Assembly: GCA_024699855.1 (NCBI GenBank)
Contig: JAMPIQ010000001.1
Span: 14,446,001-14,510,000 of the forward strand
From: Aphelenchoides besseyi
Lineage: Eukaryota > Nematoda > Chromadorea > Rhabditida > Aphelenchoididae
Reading direction: 5' to 3'
Length of the DNA stretch: 64,000 bases
The first letter of the stretch is position 1, and every line of letters begins with the position of its first letter. The notes beneath the pieces were generated by a model. That model searched no databases, had not been told where the DNA came from, and saw only the letters and a program-made list of their open reading frames with translations. Made by a program: the position numbers and the translations under genes. This document shows, one piece after another, positions 36,325-47,394 of the stretch.

Positions 36325-36966
36325 TTAATCCAAATTTGAAAAAGAAACTACAATGCTAAGACGGAAATGAAGGAATGTGGATGACTCACATCTTTTCGTT
36401 ATCTCATCCAACAGCGTGTACTTTGGTCTCATTAACATGCTCGTTGAGTTCATCAGTTTATTTGCATTCGACCTTAACTTTCGTCCTCTTGTGTAAGTTG
36501 GGTGTTTTTGGACGGCCTCCAGAGTCTTAAGTTCGGGGCAATTGACGAGCAAATGAACCAACGATCCACAGGAACAATCACCAGCACCCTAAATCGATAT
36601 TGACTATTAGCAATTAGTGGGCAAACATCCCGTCGTGTCGACAGCCTTCACCTTTTCCGACTCAACATGATCCACTTTGACATCGCCATTCGATCGGTCA
36701 GCAACGAGAACTCCTTTTTCTCTCAATGTTATGATTGCCATCCTTGGTCCATAATCAAGCATTTTCTTTGCAGCGTCTTTGAATTCATCCACTGAATTTA
36801 ATTTCGATTGAACAATACATTCCGTTTCGGTTTCATTTGTGCAGACGATATCCGTGAGTTCGAGAATTTTTCGATTCATATCGTGGTACTTCTTGTTTAG
36901 CGGCATCAGTCTTCTCCATAGGTCGGAGTAAAATGCAACTACGGGATCCTTTGCAACCGTTCGCAT
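36325..36966 (-). pseudogene. ribokinase (PfkB family) C-terminal fragment
   Basis: The reading frame from 36966 encodes the second half of a ribokinase: LELTDIVCTNETETECI (the N.E motif), ITLREKGVLVADR, then VDTTG. The exon at about 36600 resumes with GAGDCSCGSLVHLLVNCP, which together make the PfkB signature 2 (DTTGAGD, with the catalytic Asp). The join between these halves has no GT donor that keeps the frame: using GTTTGCC gives a stop. The N-terminal half, with the ribose-binding site, is absent upstream. Ribokinases are about 300 residues and this covers about 190. A truncated, broken copy is the simplest reading. Confidence 0.65.
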
Positions 36967-37390
36967 TTTAACAGGTCAAAAGTAACCAAATCATGTCAGA
37001 AAATTACCTTGTCCAAGCACAATCGCAAAATCGTGATTTTTCTGACATTCCTGGCACTGTCAATTTTTTCCAAAAAATACTTCAACAGAAACCGACTTTC
37101 CTTTCGGATTTTCACAATCAAAAAATCAACAATCGACAATGTCAATCAAACTTCAATAGACCCCAGATCGAAGAAATCGGATTCCAAAAAATTAAGATCG
37201 AAAGTTGAACACCCAATCACAAGAAGAACAAAAATGAGAGTGATTGAAAGGTCGCTGTTTTCAGAGCAGCAATCATTCGAACAAGTTTTTTAAATCCTGT
37301 GGTTGTTATTTTTTTAATCTCCGCTTCTCAACTTCTATTGTAAATACCAACTACTGGACTTCTCCTTTTATCTATAAACAATCTCAAGAA

Positions 37391-38520
37391 TTACATAACA
37401 GGTGTAAGAAAAGAAGGAGTCTGTTGAGAGGTCTTCGTTTTCTGATCGACTGCACTTGCTGTGCAACGAAAAGCTCGAATCAGAGCTTTGCGATAAGATC
37501 CAATCAATAACAGAGTTGAAAGCGATGAGACGACGGGGCTCCAGATGAAAATGATTGCGTTGATGGGGCGCAGAATCGGAGTGTCCTGTTTGCTGACTGC
37601 CGACAAGAACAACGAGAAGACGGGAATGAAATTTGTGAGTGCCGGCAGAATCGTCTAAACATATGAATAAAGTCTGTTAAGTGTCTAGGGTCTTACTTTT
37701 GCAATACAAGTAACTCCGTATTGCGACAACATTTCTTTGGTTTTGTCCGACATTTGAGCGACTTGTTCATTCATTGATCTTACGGTCATCAGAACCACAA
37801 CAATAGTCATACCAAAAGCTGCGATAGTCAGAAATAGACGGTAGACAACACAAATTGTAGCGCTAATGTTTTGTTTCAAATATGTAGCCAAAACATACGT
37901 AGGTTCAGGTTGCATCTTCGTCCAATACACAGAGTAGGCAACATCGGTTTTGATGTAATATAGATAGTCGGGGATAATAAAAGAGCTTCAATTACGATCA
38001 AAACGATTGCAATTCCCACATAGAAGCTTAGTTCACGAATCGATGGAGCTGTTCGACTGAAAAGAAGATTCATTGGAATACACAAAATTACAACAAACTT
38101 TTTTATGATTCGATATCGGACAAAGAATTCAATTGGTATAATGAGAATCTCTAGACTTGACGATGTCAATGGCAGCGACAAAACAATCCATTGGGCGATT
38201 GGAAGCAGAAGATTGGCAAAACCCGTGAATACATAAACATAGACTCCATTGTGATATTGAGAACGCGTACGACAGAAACCAGCCGAAATCAACATATAGA
38301 CATCAACGTAGAGACTAACAAGAAGCATAGGTCGATACTCTTGTAGAACTGGTGGTGACTTTCTCTTGATCATGTAAAACAAAACGATCGTTGAAGTAAA
38401 ACCCAACGTTAAGGCCACAAAGTTGTTGATCGAAAAAACGAGTTCAAACGTAGGAGTTCCCATATACTCGTCGATATTGTCGAAGATCGGTCTTTTGAGA
38501 GTGGAGTTGGAAGCAGACAT
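37391..38520 (-). pseudogene. serpentine chemoreceptor with a one-base frameshift
   Basis: Exon 37697-38520 and exon 37391-37654 encode a receptor like that at 25157. TM1 is NNFVALTLGFTSTIVLFYM, then RKSPPVLQEYRPMLL. TM3-4 have GFANLLLPIAQWIVLSLPL and FVRYRIIKK. The exon reads well to VIEALLL, then the homologous sequence continues one base out of frame as PDYLYYIKTDVAYSVYW and later SDKTKEMLSQYGVTCIAK. The shift falls at the TTTT/CCCC stretch near 37975. The second exon ends with SYRKALIRAF and an intact stop. Either the gene is a pseudogene or the homopolymer was miscalled. Confidence 0.7.
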
Positions 38521-38829
38521 CTTGACGACTTTAATTGACGGTTTTGGTCAAACTGAGACACAATAACATTTATGAGAAATGAACTATGTGATTGTATTTT
38601 GCTCGACCAATTGATATCAATAGAAATTAAGAATTAAAACGCATTGAAGGGAATTCGTAGTCTGGTATTTCTAGTCGAACAAAAGTACACGTTCGTTGAA
38701 ATTGGTCGTGTTTTCTCAATTTGACACAGAAGTTGTTTTCATGGTTGTGTTTTGTGTTTTTGCGTACTTTGGGTAGTTTAGTAGAAAGATTGCTTAGTTC
38801 GTGAGAGAGTACAAATCAAGACGTTCGGT

Positions 38830-39102
38830 TTGTTTTTATTTCCCAAGTCGCCTTTAAATCAAAACACAGTTCATGACCTTCGACTTGAAAATAATACGGT
38901 AATCGTGAGCTCTCCAACTACAACTCGTTCTACAACTCTATTCAATGACGCAATCGATGATTGTCGTTTGCTGATATGTAGCTACTTGATTACGTTAACA
39001 TTTGTTTTCCTAGTCTTATATTTGAACATTTCGGAGAACAAAGTAAACGACGTAGAAGCATTTTCAATTTATGAGAATTGTGGTTCTAACGATTTCGATT
39101 GA
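38830..39102 (+). CDS. short membrane-protein-like ORF (weak)
   Basis: An open plus-strand frame with no ATG encodes an Asn/Thr-rich part, a membrane helix (LLICSYLITLTFVFLVLYL) and a short acidic tail. It could be a last exon, but no upstream exon was found. It lies between two minus-strand genes. Confidence 0.15.
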   Translation: MFLFPKSPLNQNTVHDLRLENNTVIVSSPTTTRSTTLFNDAIDDCRLLICSYLITLTFVFLVLYLNISENKVNDVEAFSIYENCGSNDFD

Positions 39103-39287
39103 CAGTTTAGTAACTCAACTTTTTTGTTCGATTGAAGAATGCGATCGGAGTGCTCATTTCTTATCCGCCAGTGCTGCAAATAAAACGGAAATAAGTTTTG
39201 TTCCAGAACATTATAGCTAGCAGGACCATCAACTGTTAAAGCTTGAAATTCAAACAAAAATGATGCAGAGCATCAATTTCAACGTTT

Positions 39288-40747
39288 TCAGAAAGTGATC
39301 AACAAGCTACGCGCGAATATGCTTTTGATTGTTCTACGACGAGACTTATTGCTTAGAAACGTACCAATCAAAGCCTCGTCGTAATCCTAAAATCTGATTT
39401 GTACGAGAAAATGTAAGAGAAAAACGAACCAGGAATAGACAGTAACTAGAGAGGATCGCTCGACCAAACACAAAATCGTTTTCGTCGCCACTTGAACCAT
39501 AGCCAATATCAACTTTACAGTAAGAAGTAGAAGTTTTCTGAATCATACTCTTGATATCAATTTTGTATTCAATTCCATAGATCGTGACTTTTAAATCCGG
39601 AGGGTTTGAGTAGCTGTCACAGTAGAAGTCAGTTATATCCGAGCCGAAATATGAGTTGATAGCATTGTAGATAGCAGTACTAGAAATAGAGCAATTTTCA
39701 AAACTGCAACCCTAACTTACGGCACAATGAAAGTGTCATTCTTTGTTGAGAAAGCGGCTGAGTAGTAACCTTTGTAATCATTCGAATTGAACGACACCTG
39801 AAATCAACTATGACGTATGTTTACACTCGTTAACTTACTTTCGAAATCCAGGTGCTAAATTTATCCGAATCGGCGGAAGGAAAAGTTTTGTAGTTCTTGC
39901 AATGAGCATCATCTTTTCCGTTGAACGTAATCACTCCCGCACTAAATGATCTGTTGAAACAATGAGAGCTTGAATCTTACTTGTCAGGTTCACTTCCTGG
40001 AAGCAACGAGGTGCTATAAATTCAAGGATGAATAGTCGTAGATGTTTGCAAACTAACTTGTCGATGTAGAGAGTGATTTGATGTATTCCTGCGGTCATTC
40101 GCTCATAAATGTTCTCACCACCGGGTTTCAAGCCAATGAAACCGTCGAATGGCAGCGTGAATAACCAATTCAACGGATCGTTGTAAATGCTGGTTACATT
40201 TCTTGAAGTAGTAATATCGCAAAAGTGTACCAGTCTTTGAAACTCTTCGCCTCCAAGCTAAAATGGTCGTTGAGACACGTTTACTGTTATCCGTTAACCG
40301 TAATCAGATCGTTTGCATACACTCCGTCGGCCGTTTGGATATTATAGTTGATCTTGTAACGTTCTTTACAATAATTACTTGTCATGTTCACAGTCTCAGA
40401 AGCTCTGGAATATCACGTGGTAGGATGTGTGCGTCTGAACTTACTCGGGTAGGTATAGATTCTTTATGTAATCATAACCGTAATCAATGTCCACATTTAC
40501 TGTTGAACGATCGAGTACGAAAAGTTTATCGCTGTTAAGGTCAATTGCCAAATCAAAGTATTGAGGCGCTTAAACGTATCAAGTGATGGCAATGTGATCT
40601 GAGCTTACGTTCTCCAATTCCAACGGATGTAACCAAGTAGTTGCCTGCATATTCAAGCGGTTGAGACACAACATCGCTCTGTTCGTCGCTCAACGCCAAC
40701 TTACAACAACAAACAACAAAGAGAGTCGAGAATACAATGAGCCTCAT
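39288..40747 (-). CDS. aspartyl-protease homologue without catalytic DTG motifs
   Basis: The ATG at 40747 begins a signal peptide (MRLIVFSTLFVVCCCKLAL). Pepsin-fold landmarks follow: YLVTSVGIGEPPQYFDLAID, where DTG reads DLN; TADGVYANDLIT; FDGFIGLKPGG; GVITFNGKDDAHC; and SAAFSTKNDTFIVP in the place of the second DTG. YCKVDIGYG, FGRAILSSYC and DYDEALIG come near the C-terminus, with the stop at 39288. At least eight short exons are used, several introns being 40-45 nt. Lobe 1 keeps an Asp but not TG, and lobe 2 has lost the Asp. The protein is probably a secreted non-catalytic binding or inhibitor-like relative. Confidence 0.65.
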
Positions 40748-41202
40748 TTTTGATCAGTTTAAGCAGATCAGTTCACTTACGAGGCGATTAACCTTGTTCT
40801 TTTATGCGTTTTGCTTTATTCTGCCCCCGCATTTTTTCTTTGGTCTTGTTTCTTATTGAAAATGTCAAAACTGATAAACAGTCGAGGCACACCCAACGAT
40901 TTGTTCTTTTCATTACAACAATAAGTTACCTAGCTTCATTATAACTCCGTGGGCTTGTTATCAATTGCATGATGCAAGCATTTTAATTAGAAATGAAGGC
41001 TCGTAGGAATGACGTGCAAATGTTTCGACAAATAAACCAAAATCTTAATACAAGACGTTAACTTATAAGTCTCTGACAGTTTAAAGTTTTGTGTCCAATA
41101 AAGTGTTTAATGTAGCTGGGAATGAATAATATTTAACTCGTTGACATAATGTTTTTTAGCAGAGGTCGTGATTCTTGTCAATTTAAGGATTCGAATTCTC
41201 GT

Positions 41203-42637
41203 TCACAGCGGCTTGCTGAATCCGATTTGTCCGTTTCCGTAGTCATAGGTTTGACAGAATCCTAAAGCAGTAAGTCAGGAGTAGTTTAACAGTTAACGAT
41301 TACCTTCTAAGAATGGAATTCCGAGAACCACGTCTATGGCCATCACATTTCCGTCGTACGAAGCAAAATTCAAATAACAATTACCGGTTGGATACGTAAA
41401 CAACAAGTTCGATTGGTCGAGTTCGAGTTTGCTGTTTGTGTTCAAGAAAACAGTCCAACTGAAAGTCACCGAGCAGTCCACCTGATAGAATCCGTAGTCG
41501 TAGTCGTAATCAGCGTTCGTCACGGCAACAAGATCGGCCATCATGTCCGACGAAATCAAAATGAACGGTGTGGGAAGAGATGCAAGAGCCTACAAAACTA
41601 AGTAATCGATATTGACCACAATCAAATTACCACAAAATTTCCAGTGATCTTTTTGTCATTTGCAGATACTCCGACGACGTCAAACCACCAAACGACCTTC
41701 GATATCAATGGCGAATAAGTGATATTTGAATTGCAATGACCGATGTCATGTCCACCAAAAGTCAATGCTCCAGCTGTTTTGTCTGCCGATTGCGCACCTT
41801 CTTTTTGCAGCCAAATCGTGAAAACTGATTCATCAAGAACTCCCAGATCCACGGCATGCTGAATGACTGGAACTGCGTCTTCGAACTCTGATTTTGGATA
41901 CCCAAGACCGAGGACTCCGTTGAACATTGCGCCAGCGAAATAAACACTGAGACGGTCGGCTTGTCCAAAAGTTGTATCGCGAAATTGGATAGTTGAACTA
42001 CTGGGGTCTCCAAATGTAAAAGTATCTTGTCCTAAGACCCCGGAAACGTTGCCCAAGCCGACGGGAATTCGAAAAACTTTGTCAGTTGATTGATAGGTCG
42101 ACGAAGCGCTCGAATCGAACAGTGTCTTTCCAGCACACGGATCTTGAAAATCGATCACTTGAGACTCAAGAGTGGAATTTTTGGAGCAGCAAAAAGAATC
42201 ACAAAAGAGAGCACACCACTCTTTGTTAGTTAGACAGTAGCTCGGGCAATCAATATAGCTTGCTGAACCATTACAAGTCCGATCAATCAACCATGTATTT
42301 CCTTCGCCTGTGTCCGGAATAACTTCGATTACTTGTCCAGGAGTTCCGACACTAACTCGGACATCAAACAGTTGATCTCCGTAATCGTAGAGTGGTTGTC
42401 GAGCAACATCAAAACGAGAAACAAATGGGTTGGACAGTTTCGCAATTCGAACTCGATTCAGCACGCGAAGCTCATGATAACGTTCTAAACAACAATCTTA
42501 GGCACAGTTTGTAATTGAAACTTACTTTCACGAATCAACTTGACATCCAACGACTCCCTTCGATTTATTGGCGTTTGTACGATCGCAGCATATGTCAATT
42601 CAAGTATTAAAGTCGAAACTAACAATTGAACCAACAT
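41203..42637 (-). CDS. aspartyl-protease homologue with only the first catalytic Asp
   Basis: Four exons (42526-42637, 41631-42484, 41304-41589, 41203-41261) join to 436 residues. A signal peptide (MLVQLLVSTLILELTYA) and a propeptide-like stretch precede the N-lobe: FDVRVSVGTPGQVIEVIPDTG, GNTWL, a Cys-rich insertion (CPSYCLTNKEWCALFCDSFCC), SASSTY, VSGVLGQDTFTFG and GVLGLGYP. The C-lobe has GALTFGGHD, WWFDVVGVS and then LPTPFILISSDMMADL where DTGTS would be expected, so the second Asp is gone. The end YDYGNGQIGFSKPL is normal. It lies 338 bp downstream of the ABCG gene on the same strand. Confidence 0.75.
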
Positions 42638-42671
42638 TTTCTGAAAATTAAATCGATCAAAAGGTGTCTCA

Positions 42672-42679
42672 TTTTTATA
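42672..42679 (-). promoter_or_regulatory. TATA box of the aspartyl-protease homologue at 42637
   Basis: The minus strand reads TATAAAAA, 35 nt upstream of the ATG. Confidence 0.45.
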
Positions 42680-42974
42680 GTCTTTTTTGGGTACATAAGT
42701 GCAGATCTATGTCGTCAATCATGTTGATCAGGACAATAAACGTCGTTCTAAGTTCACTTCTGAATCGGTTTATCATAACGTTTGACTTAATAGTTTTGTT
42801 GTTAGAAAGATCATTGCGAAGTTGTTACACGGGTTGCTTATCTTGGCTTATTTACTATTCGCTTTTGTGCTTTTGAATGATAAGTTTGTGACGCACTTTT
42901 CTGTTCTTTCAAACCACAAAGTGAGCGTTGTGGTTTCCAACTCTCGAGTTTGATTTATATCTTACAAAGTTCAC

Positions 42975-45562
42975 TTATCCACGAATCCAACGCATCTTCA
43001 ATGTTAGAGCAATCAACGCGTATAGTCGAGTAATCAGCACGATTAGAAAAAGTGTTAACGCATCAACGATTAAGTTCTCCGCGTTCATATCCCGACGTTT
43101 CAGATATCCGAGACCAGTGGCGGCTGGACAATAATCGGACGGCAAACTCGTATTACAACCTCAATGAAGAATTGTATGGTCAATTACAATATCCGTTTAC
43201 TCACCAGGAACAACTTCAAGTTCTGCCCATTGGTTGATTTGAAGTCCCTCGAAACTGTAACGAAACCATGAGAAACTCGATAGCCATTTGAAATAGAGGG
43301 GAATGTTGTGGAATCGAATGTAGAAACCGCCGAGCAAAGTCAATGGCTGTAGAATCAACGGAAAGTACGCCAAAGCCAGGTACTCACTTTCGAATATGTA
43401 GGCGAGGAAATAAGCTAAAACCATCGAAATAACTGATAGCCAACACTTGAAAGCCTACCAACGGAAATCGCAATCCATGTTTGAAAGATGTTGAACAAAC
43501 AGAAGATGCAAAATTTTGACAGTTCTTGTTCAAGACCGGCCATCCAATAGACAAGTGTCGAGTAGATGATCGGAAGAATCGTGTATTGTGGAAACTCAAC
43601 AATAGTGCGTCCGAAGAAGTAGGCGGAAACGGAGTAGTGATCGTTCAGATGCTCTCGCGCCATGATTGGAAACTCACGGGCAATCGCGTAGACGGATGGA
43701 AAAATGAAAAGATAACTCATATCGCGAGCACAATTGAAGAAGATTCCCTCGAAATTTGTCATTGTCGGACCGGTGATTGGAGTCTGCCAGTTGATCAGTC
43801 CAACGAAAAAAGCAGTAAGCTATAACTTCATTTTTAAGCAATCAAAAGGAACATACCACAACTTGAAATAAACGATTAAGCAACGACAACAGACGTCGAT
43901 TGTTGATTTTTAATGATCGATAGAAGAGAACTTGAAACTGAACAAACCAATTAACCGGATACACGCTCTTCTTTTCGATCTTCACACTTTCAGTCACGAC
44001 CTTACTTAGCGGTACATGTTCGTTGGTTAAGAACAGTGCTTTAACTGCCAATTGTTTCTGTTTAATACCGATTGCTGTTCGCTCGAACTTTTCACGAATA
44101 AACTGAAAGTTGTATCGGAAAGGTTGTTCTGGAACCTACTCGAACACGGTCAGAAAAAGAGTCTTTTGTGTCCGATGGAGTTCGACTGATTATCCGCATT
44201 GCATGTTCGATAAGTCCTGAATGTTTGGGACACGCCAATTCAATGTCTTCGGAGTTGTCTTTGAGCTTTCGTTTCAGTTGTTGAGATTTCTTGTATTCCT
44301 TGAATGGACGAGAAATTTCGTTCAGAAATCCGAGAAGCTCCGATGGAGGTCCAAAATAAGCGACTCGTGACTGTTTGTTCTCACAAGCCAATAAACAAAC
44401 TCTAAAACTCAAGACTAGTAAAAAAGAAGTGAAACTCACTTGTCGAATCGTTGTAACAGGTCGTCTGATGGCTCATAAATCGTCGTGATTACAGTCTTCC
44501 TTTGTTTTGCTGCCAATTCGTGCAATATATCAGCTACCTGGTTGGCAGCATAAGACTCCATATCGGAAGTTGGCTCGTCACAAAAGAAGAAATCGATATT
44601 ATTTAACAGCTAAACACAAAAATGATATCGATGTGAAAAGAAAACCAACTTCACATCCGATGGCTAAACGTTTTCGTTGGTCTCTTGAGAGACCTTTTCC
44701 GTGTCCGACCTCTCCGATTTGCTTGTCACGACATCTCGTGAGTTTCATTTCTTTCATTAGTCGATCGACTCGTTTGACTCGTACAATTTTGGAGAATCGT
44801 TTCGGATCCATTCGTAGACGTGACGAGTAGTCGAATTGTTCTTTCACGGTCAACAGTCCAATGAACTGATCGTCTTGTGGTACATAGCCACTGATCAAGC
44901 GCATTTGATCGTCGCGTAGCGGTTTTCCGTCGATTAGAACTCGACTTCCAGCTTTTCGAATGTGTCGCTGATCGATGCTTGCCAACACGTGAAGTAACGT
45001 GCTTTTTCCAGCACCTCTGCAACAAACAAACGAGAATGATGACCGAATATGCAACTGACTGAGATCCCATAATTGCAATCATTTCTCCCGATTTCGCTGT
45101 TCCATAAACTGAAAACCAATTAGACGATCATACTCATCTCAGTTTAACTCACTATTTCGCAGAACAATCCGCTCATTCTCTTCTGCTTTTCCGTCTGTTA
45201 CCTTTCCAAATAGACCGGGAACTTCTGCTTTCATGAACACCGAGACTGTAAGGTTATTCCAGGAGATATTCCGATCTCCATATCGCTCAGTGTCTAAACA
45301 TCAAAATAAGTTTGATCTTCCAATTTCAATTTACGATTTTCAATGTCGATTGCAGTAGTCGGAGCAAAAGTGACGTGTCTTTTGACTGGCGGTTTAACTG
45401 AATTCTAAAACAAAAGAATGAATTGCTATCTAGTCCTTGTACCTTTGCTTTCAACGCCGATTGAATTGGAGGCTTTGGTGCAGTTGCTGTTGGAGTCGGA
45501 ATCTGAGTTGGCGGTTTCCAATTAGCTACCACCGGGAAACCACTTGGATTGTTGGACGTCAT
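42975..45562 (-). CDS. ABCG (White-type) half-transporter with degenerate ATPase motifs
   Basis: Many exons, read in order from ATG 45562 to stop 42975. A Pro/Thr-rich N-terminus leads to the nucleotide-binding domain: LTVSV, SGEMIAIMG then RGAGKSTLLHVLAS (Walker A), VPQDDQFIGLLTVKE (Q-loop), GLSRDQRKRLAIG in the C-loop place, IDFFFCDEPTSDMES (Walker B) and TVITTIYEPSDD in the H-loop place. The membrane domain has NWFVQFQVLFYRSLK, FPSVYAIAREFPIM, SAYFFGRTIVEFPQY, and a final VDALTLFLIVLITRLYALIAL. ABCG half-transporters dimerise to move lipids, pigments or xenobiotics. The C-loop lacks SGG and the H-loop His is Tyr, so ATP hydrolysis may be weak or asymmetric. Confidence 0.8.
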
Positions 45563-45766
45563 ATCAATGAGCAAAAAGAATCGACCACTCGTTTTGCTGT
45601 CACAAACAGTAAATGCAAATTTATGTTTTCGATTGAAATTTAAACTTGAAAAGCTCAACATTGCACAGCAGTTTGAAGTGTATACGTCGAGTTCCAATGC
45701 AACTTGGACGCTTCAACACCGTCGAGCTCAAAACTTGTGCGTCTCACTGCGATAGCCGATACATAG

Positions 45767-45838
45767 GTCCCAGTAGTGTATTGGTATCACGTCAGTCTTA
45801 CACACTGAAGGTAGCAAGTTCGATCCTTGCCTGAGACA
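45767..45838 (+). tRNA. tRNA-Val (anticodon TAC)
   Basis: Acceptor GTCCCAG with CTGAGAC, D-arm GTGT...ATCAC, anticodon stem TCAGT/ACTGA around loop CTTACAC, and T-arm GCAAG-TTCGATC-CTTGC fold cleanly. The anticodon TAC reads valine. One acceptor pair is a C-A mismatch (position 4-69), which may weaken it or mark early decay. Confidence 0.8.
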
Positions 45839-46075
45839 TATTTTTTGTTTTAAAAACATAACAAACGATTATTTTGTACATCTTGTTTAGAGATCGTGAT
45901 AAACAAATTAATCTGTACGTCTTTTGAACTTTTGATTACAGTTTTCGTATCGAAAACATCACATGCAACAGTCCATTTGCTTCCTTGTTTAATAATTCAT
46001 GATTGAAAACGTAAAATCAGCTGCTCAGTAATGCAAGAAAAAATAGATTTTGTTTAAGTACATGAATTCGATTCC

Positions 46076-46258
46076 ATGGCTGATAAACAGTTTAGTGATT
46101 TGGATTACTTCGTCTTTGTTTCCAGTGTTCTTGCAATTGCTAGCTTGACATCCACAGCATTATCGGTTCTTATAGTCATTCGCTATGCAGCAAAAGGAAT
46201 GGCTGATTACCAAATCAACCTATTGAATATGACGGGAATGATGGTTTTTTCCAATTGA
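46076..46258 (+). pseudogene. fragment of a serpentine chemoreceptor
   Basis: An ATG starts YFVFVSSVLAIASLTSTAL, a TM1-like helix, then VIRYAAKGMADYQINLLNM, the loop and start of TM2 seen in nematode chemoreceptors. The frame stops after FSN, and no continuation was found. Only the first exon remains. Confidence 0.4.
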
Positions 46259-46282
46259 GTTTCACGACCTTTTGTCGTCACT

Positions 46283-46495
46283 ATGTATATTTTGGCCAAA
46301 CGAAGGAAAATTAAATTGAAATTTGAATTCGGTAAGTTCTCACGACTACTTCTTATTGTCTTCCTTTCAGTTTATCCAACTTATAACGGTCAATGTCCAG
46401 TGAATCGCTACAATATTGCGCCCGGTTATCGATGGGATGGAGTTAATCGATCTAACGGTATTGAGTCCAAACTGGCGTTGCGTGGAAACCGATAA
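46283..46495 (+). pseudogene. BUD13 C-terminal fragment
   Basis: After an intron-like GGTAAG...TTTCAG joint at about 46330-46371, the frame reads [19 protein letters not shown], then [14 protein letters not shown]. This matches the conserved C-terminal signature of the RES-complex splicing factor BUD13 ([24 protein letters not shown]). The frame ends early, and similar sequence (TAAAYRVIAEIAE) continues one base out of phase. The rest of BUD13 is absent, so this is a fragment. Confidence 0.6.
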
Positions 46496-46639
46496 CTTGC
46501 TGACACAGCAGCGGCATATCGAGTGATTGCTGAAATTGCAGAGTAATCATCATTGATTCATTTGTTCACTTTAACGGGAAATAAAAGTTACATTTTTATT
46601 CGGCAAAAAGACACAAGTTAACACGTAAAGACAACAGAT

Positions 46640-47392
46640 TTAGGCATTGAAGCGGGTATTGTATAATGGCGATCCATAGTATGTGAACTTGTCGTTGAAC
46701 AGATTGAAGTTCCAAATGCCAGCTTCATTTTGTTTAACTTTATGCAAGAAGCCTTCACGATGGTATGCTCTAGAATATAGTCATTGTGTGAACCTCATGA
46801 GCCACTTATTCGAAGGCTACCATACCACGTTTTGCCGTCTCGTCAGCCAAATAGATTGGCAATAGCAACGAAGTAGAAAATGCCGAGACTTGATGCATGT
46901 CCGACAAATGAATCATGGCATTCTCCAACTTATCCGACGGAATCTTCAACTCGTTGACGAGCACAGCATATTGCGGGATCTTCGGAGAGCCTTTCAACGG
47001 ATGATGAGCCTACAATCGTTTGAATTAGATCATACAAATCAACTTACCTGAGCAAAGAACTCCGGAACATCGCTGCAAGTGACTTTTCCGTTGATGATGT
47101 CGCCGGGACACGTGTTTGAAACTTGTTGCGAGTTTCCACGGAAGAAGCGTTTGAAATGCTCTTTGGTGGCAATAACCAACGTGATCTTCGGTCGGACGTT
47201 CGCATTCTTCTAAAACCAACGATAAGACAGTAATCATCAAGAAACATACGGCAGTATGTTTCAAGCCCTCAATGACACCCGAACGAATGGCTGGCAGTTC
47301 ATGTTTGACGACGTTTTTGTTGCCGACCTTCCGAGATTACATCGCGAAGAACCAAAATACGAGTTGGACGACGACCATAACCACAAGCACTT
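46640..47392 (-). pseudogene. Argonaute PIWI-domain C-terminal fragment
   Basis: The minus strand encodes PTRILVLRDVISEG, then after a one-base shift KHELPAIRSGVIEGL, then KITLVIATKEHFKRFF, DIINGKVTCSDVPEFFAQ, and KIPQYAVLVNELKIPSD. It ends with LADETAKR, YHREGFLHK and YNTRFNA. This is the order of the C-terminal half of an Argonaute PIWI domain, including the conserved RD.VSEG and the final N-T-R-F-N-A. Introns at about 47213-47251 and 47011-47047 retain GT-AG. No PAZ or MID region is present; actin sequence begins instead at about 47395. So the piece is a 5'-truncated copy, frameshifted near its left junction. Confidence 0.6.
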
Positions 47393-47394
47393 TG

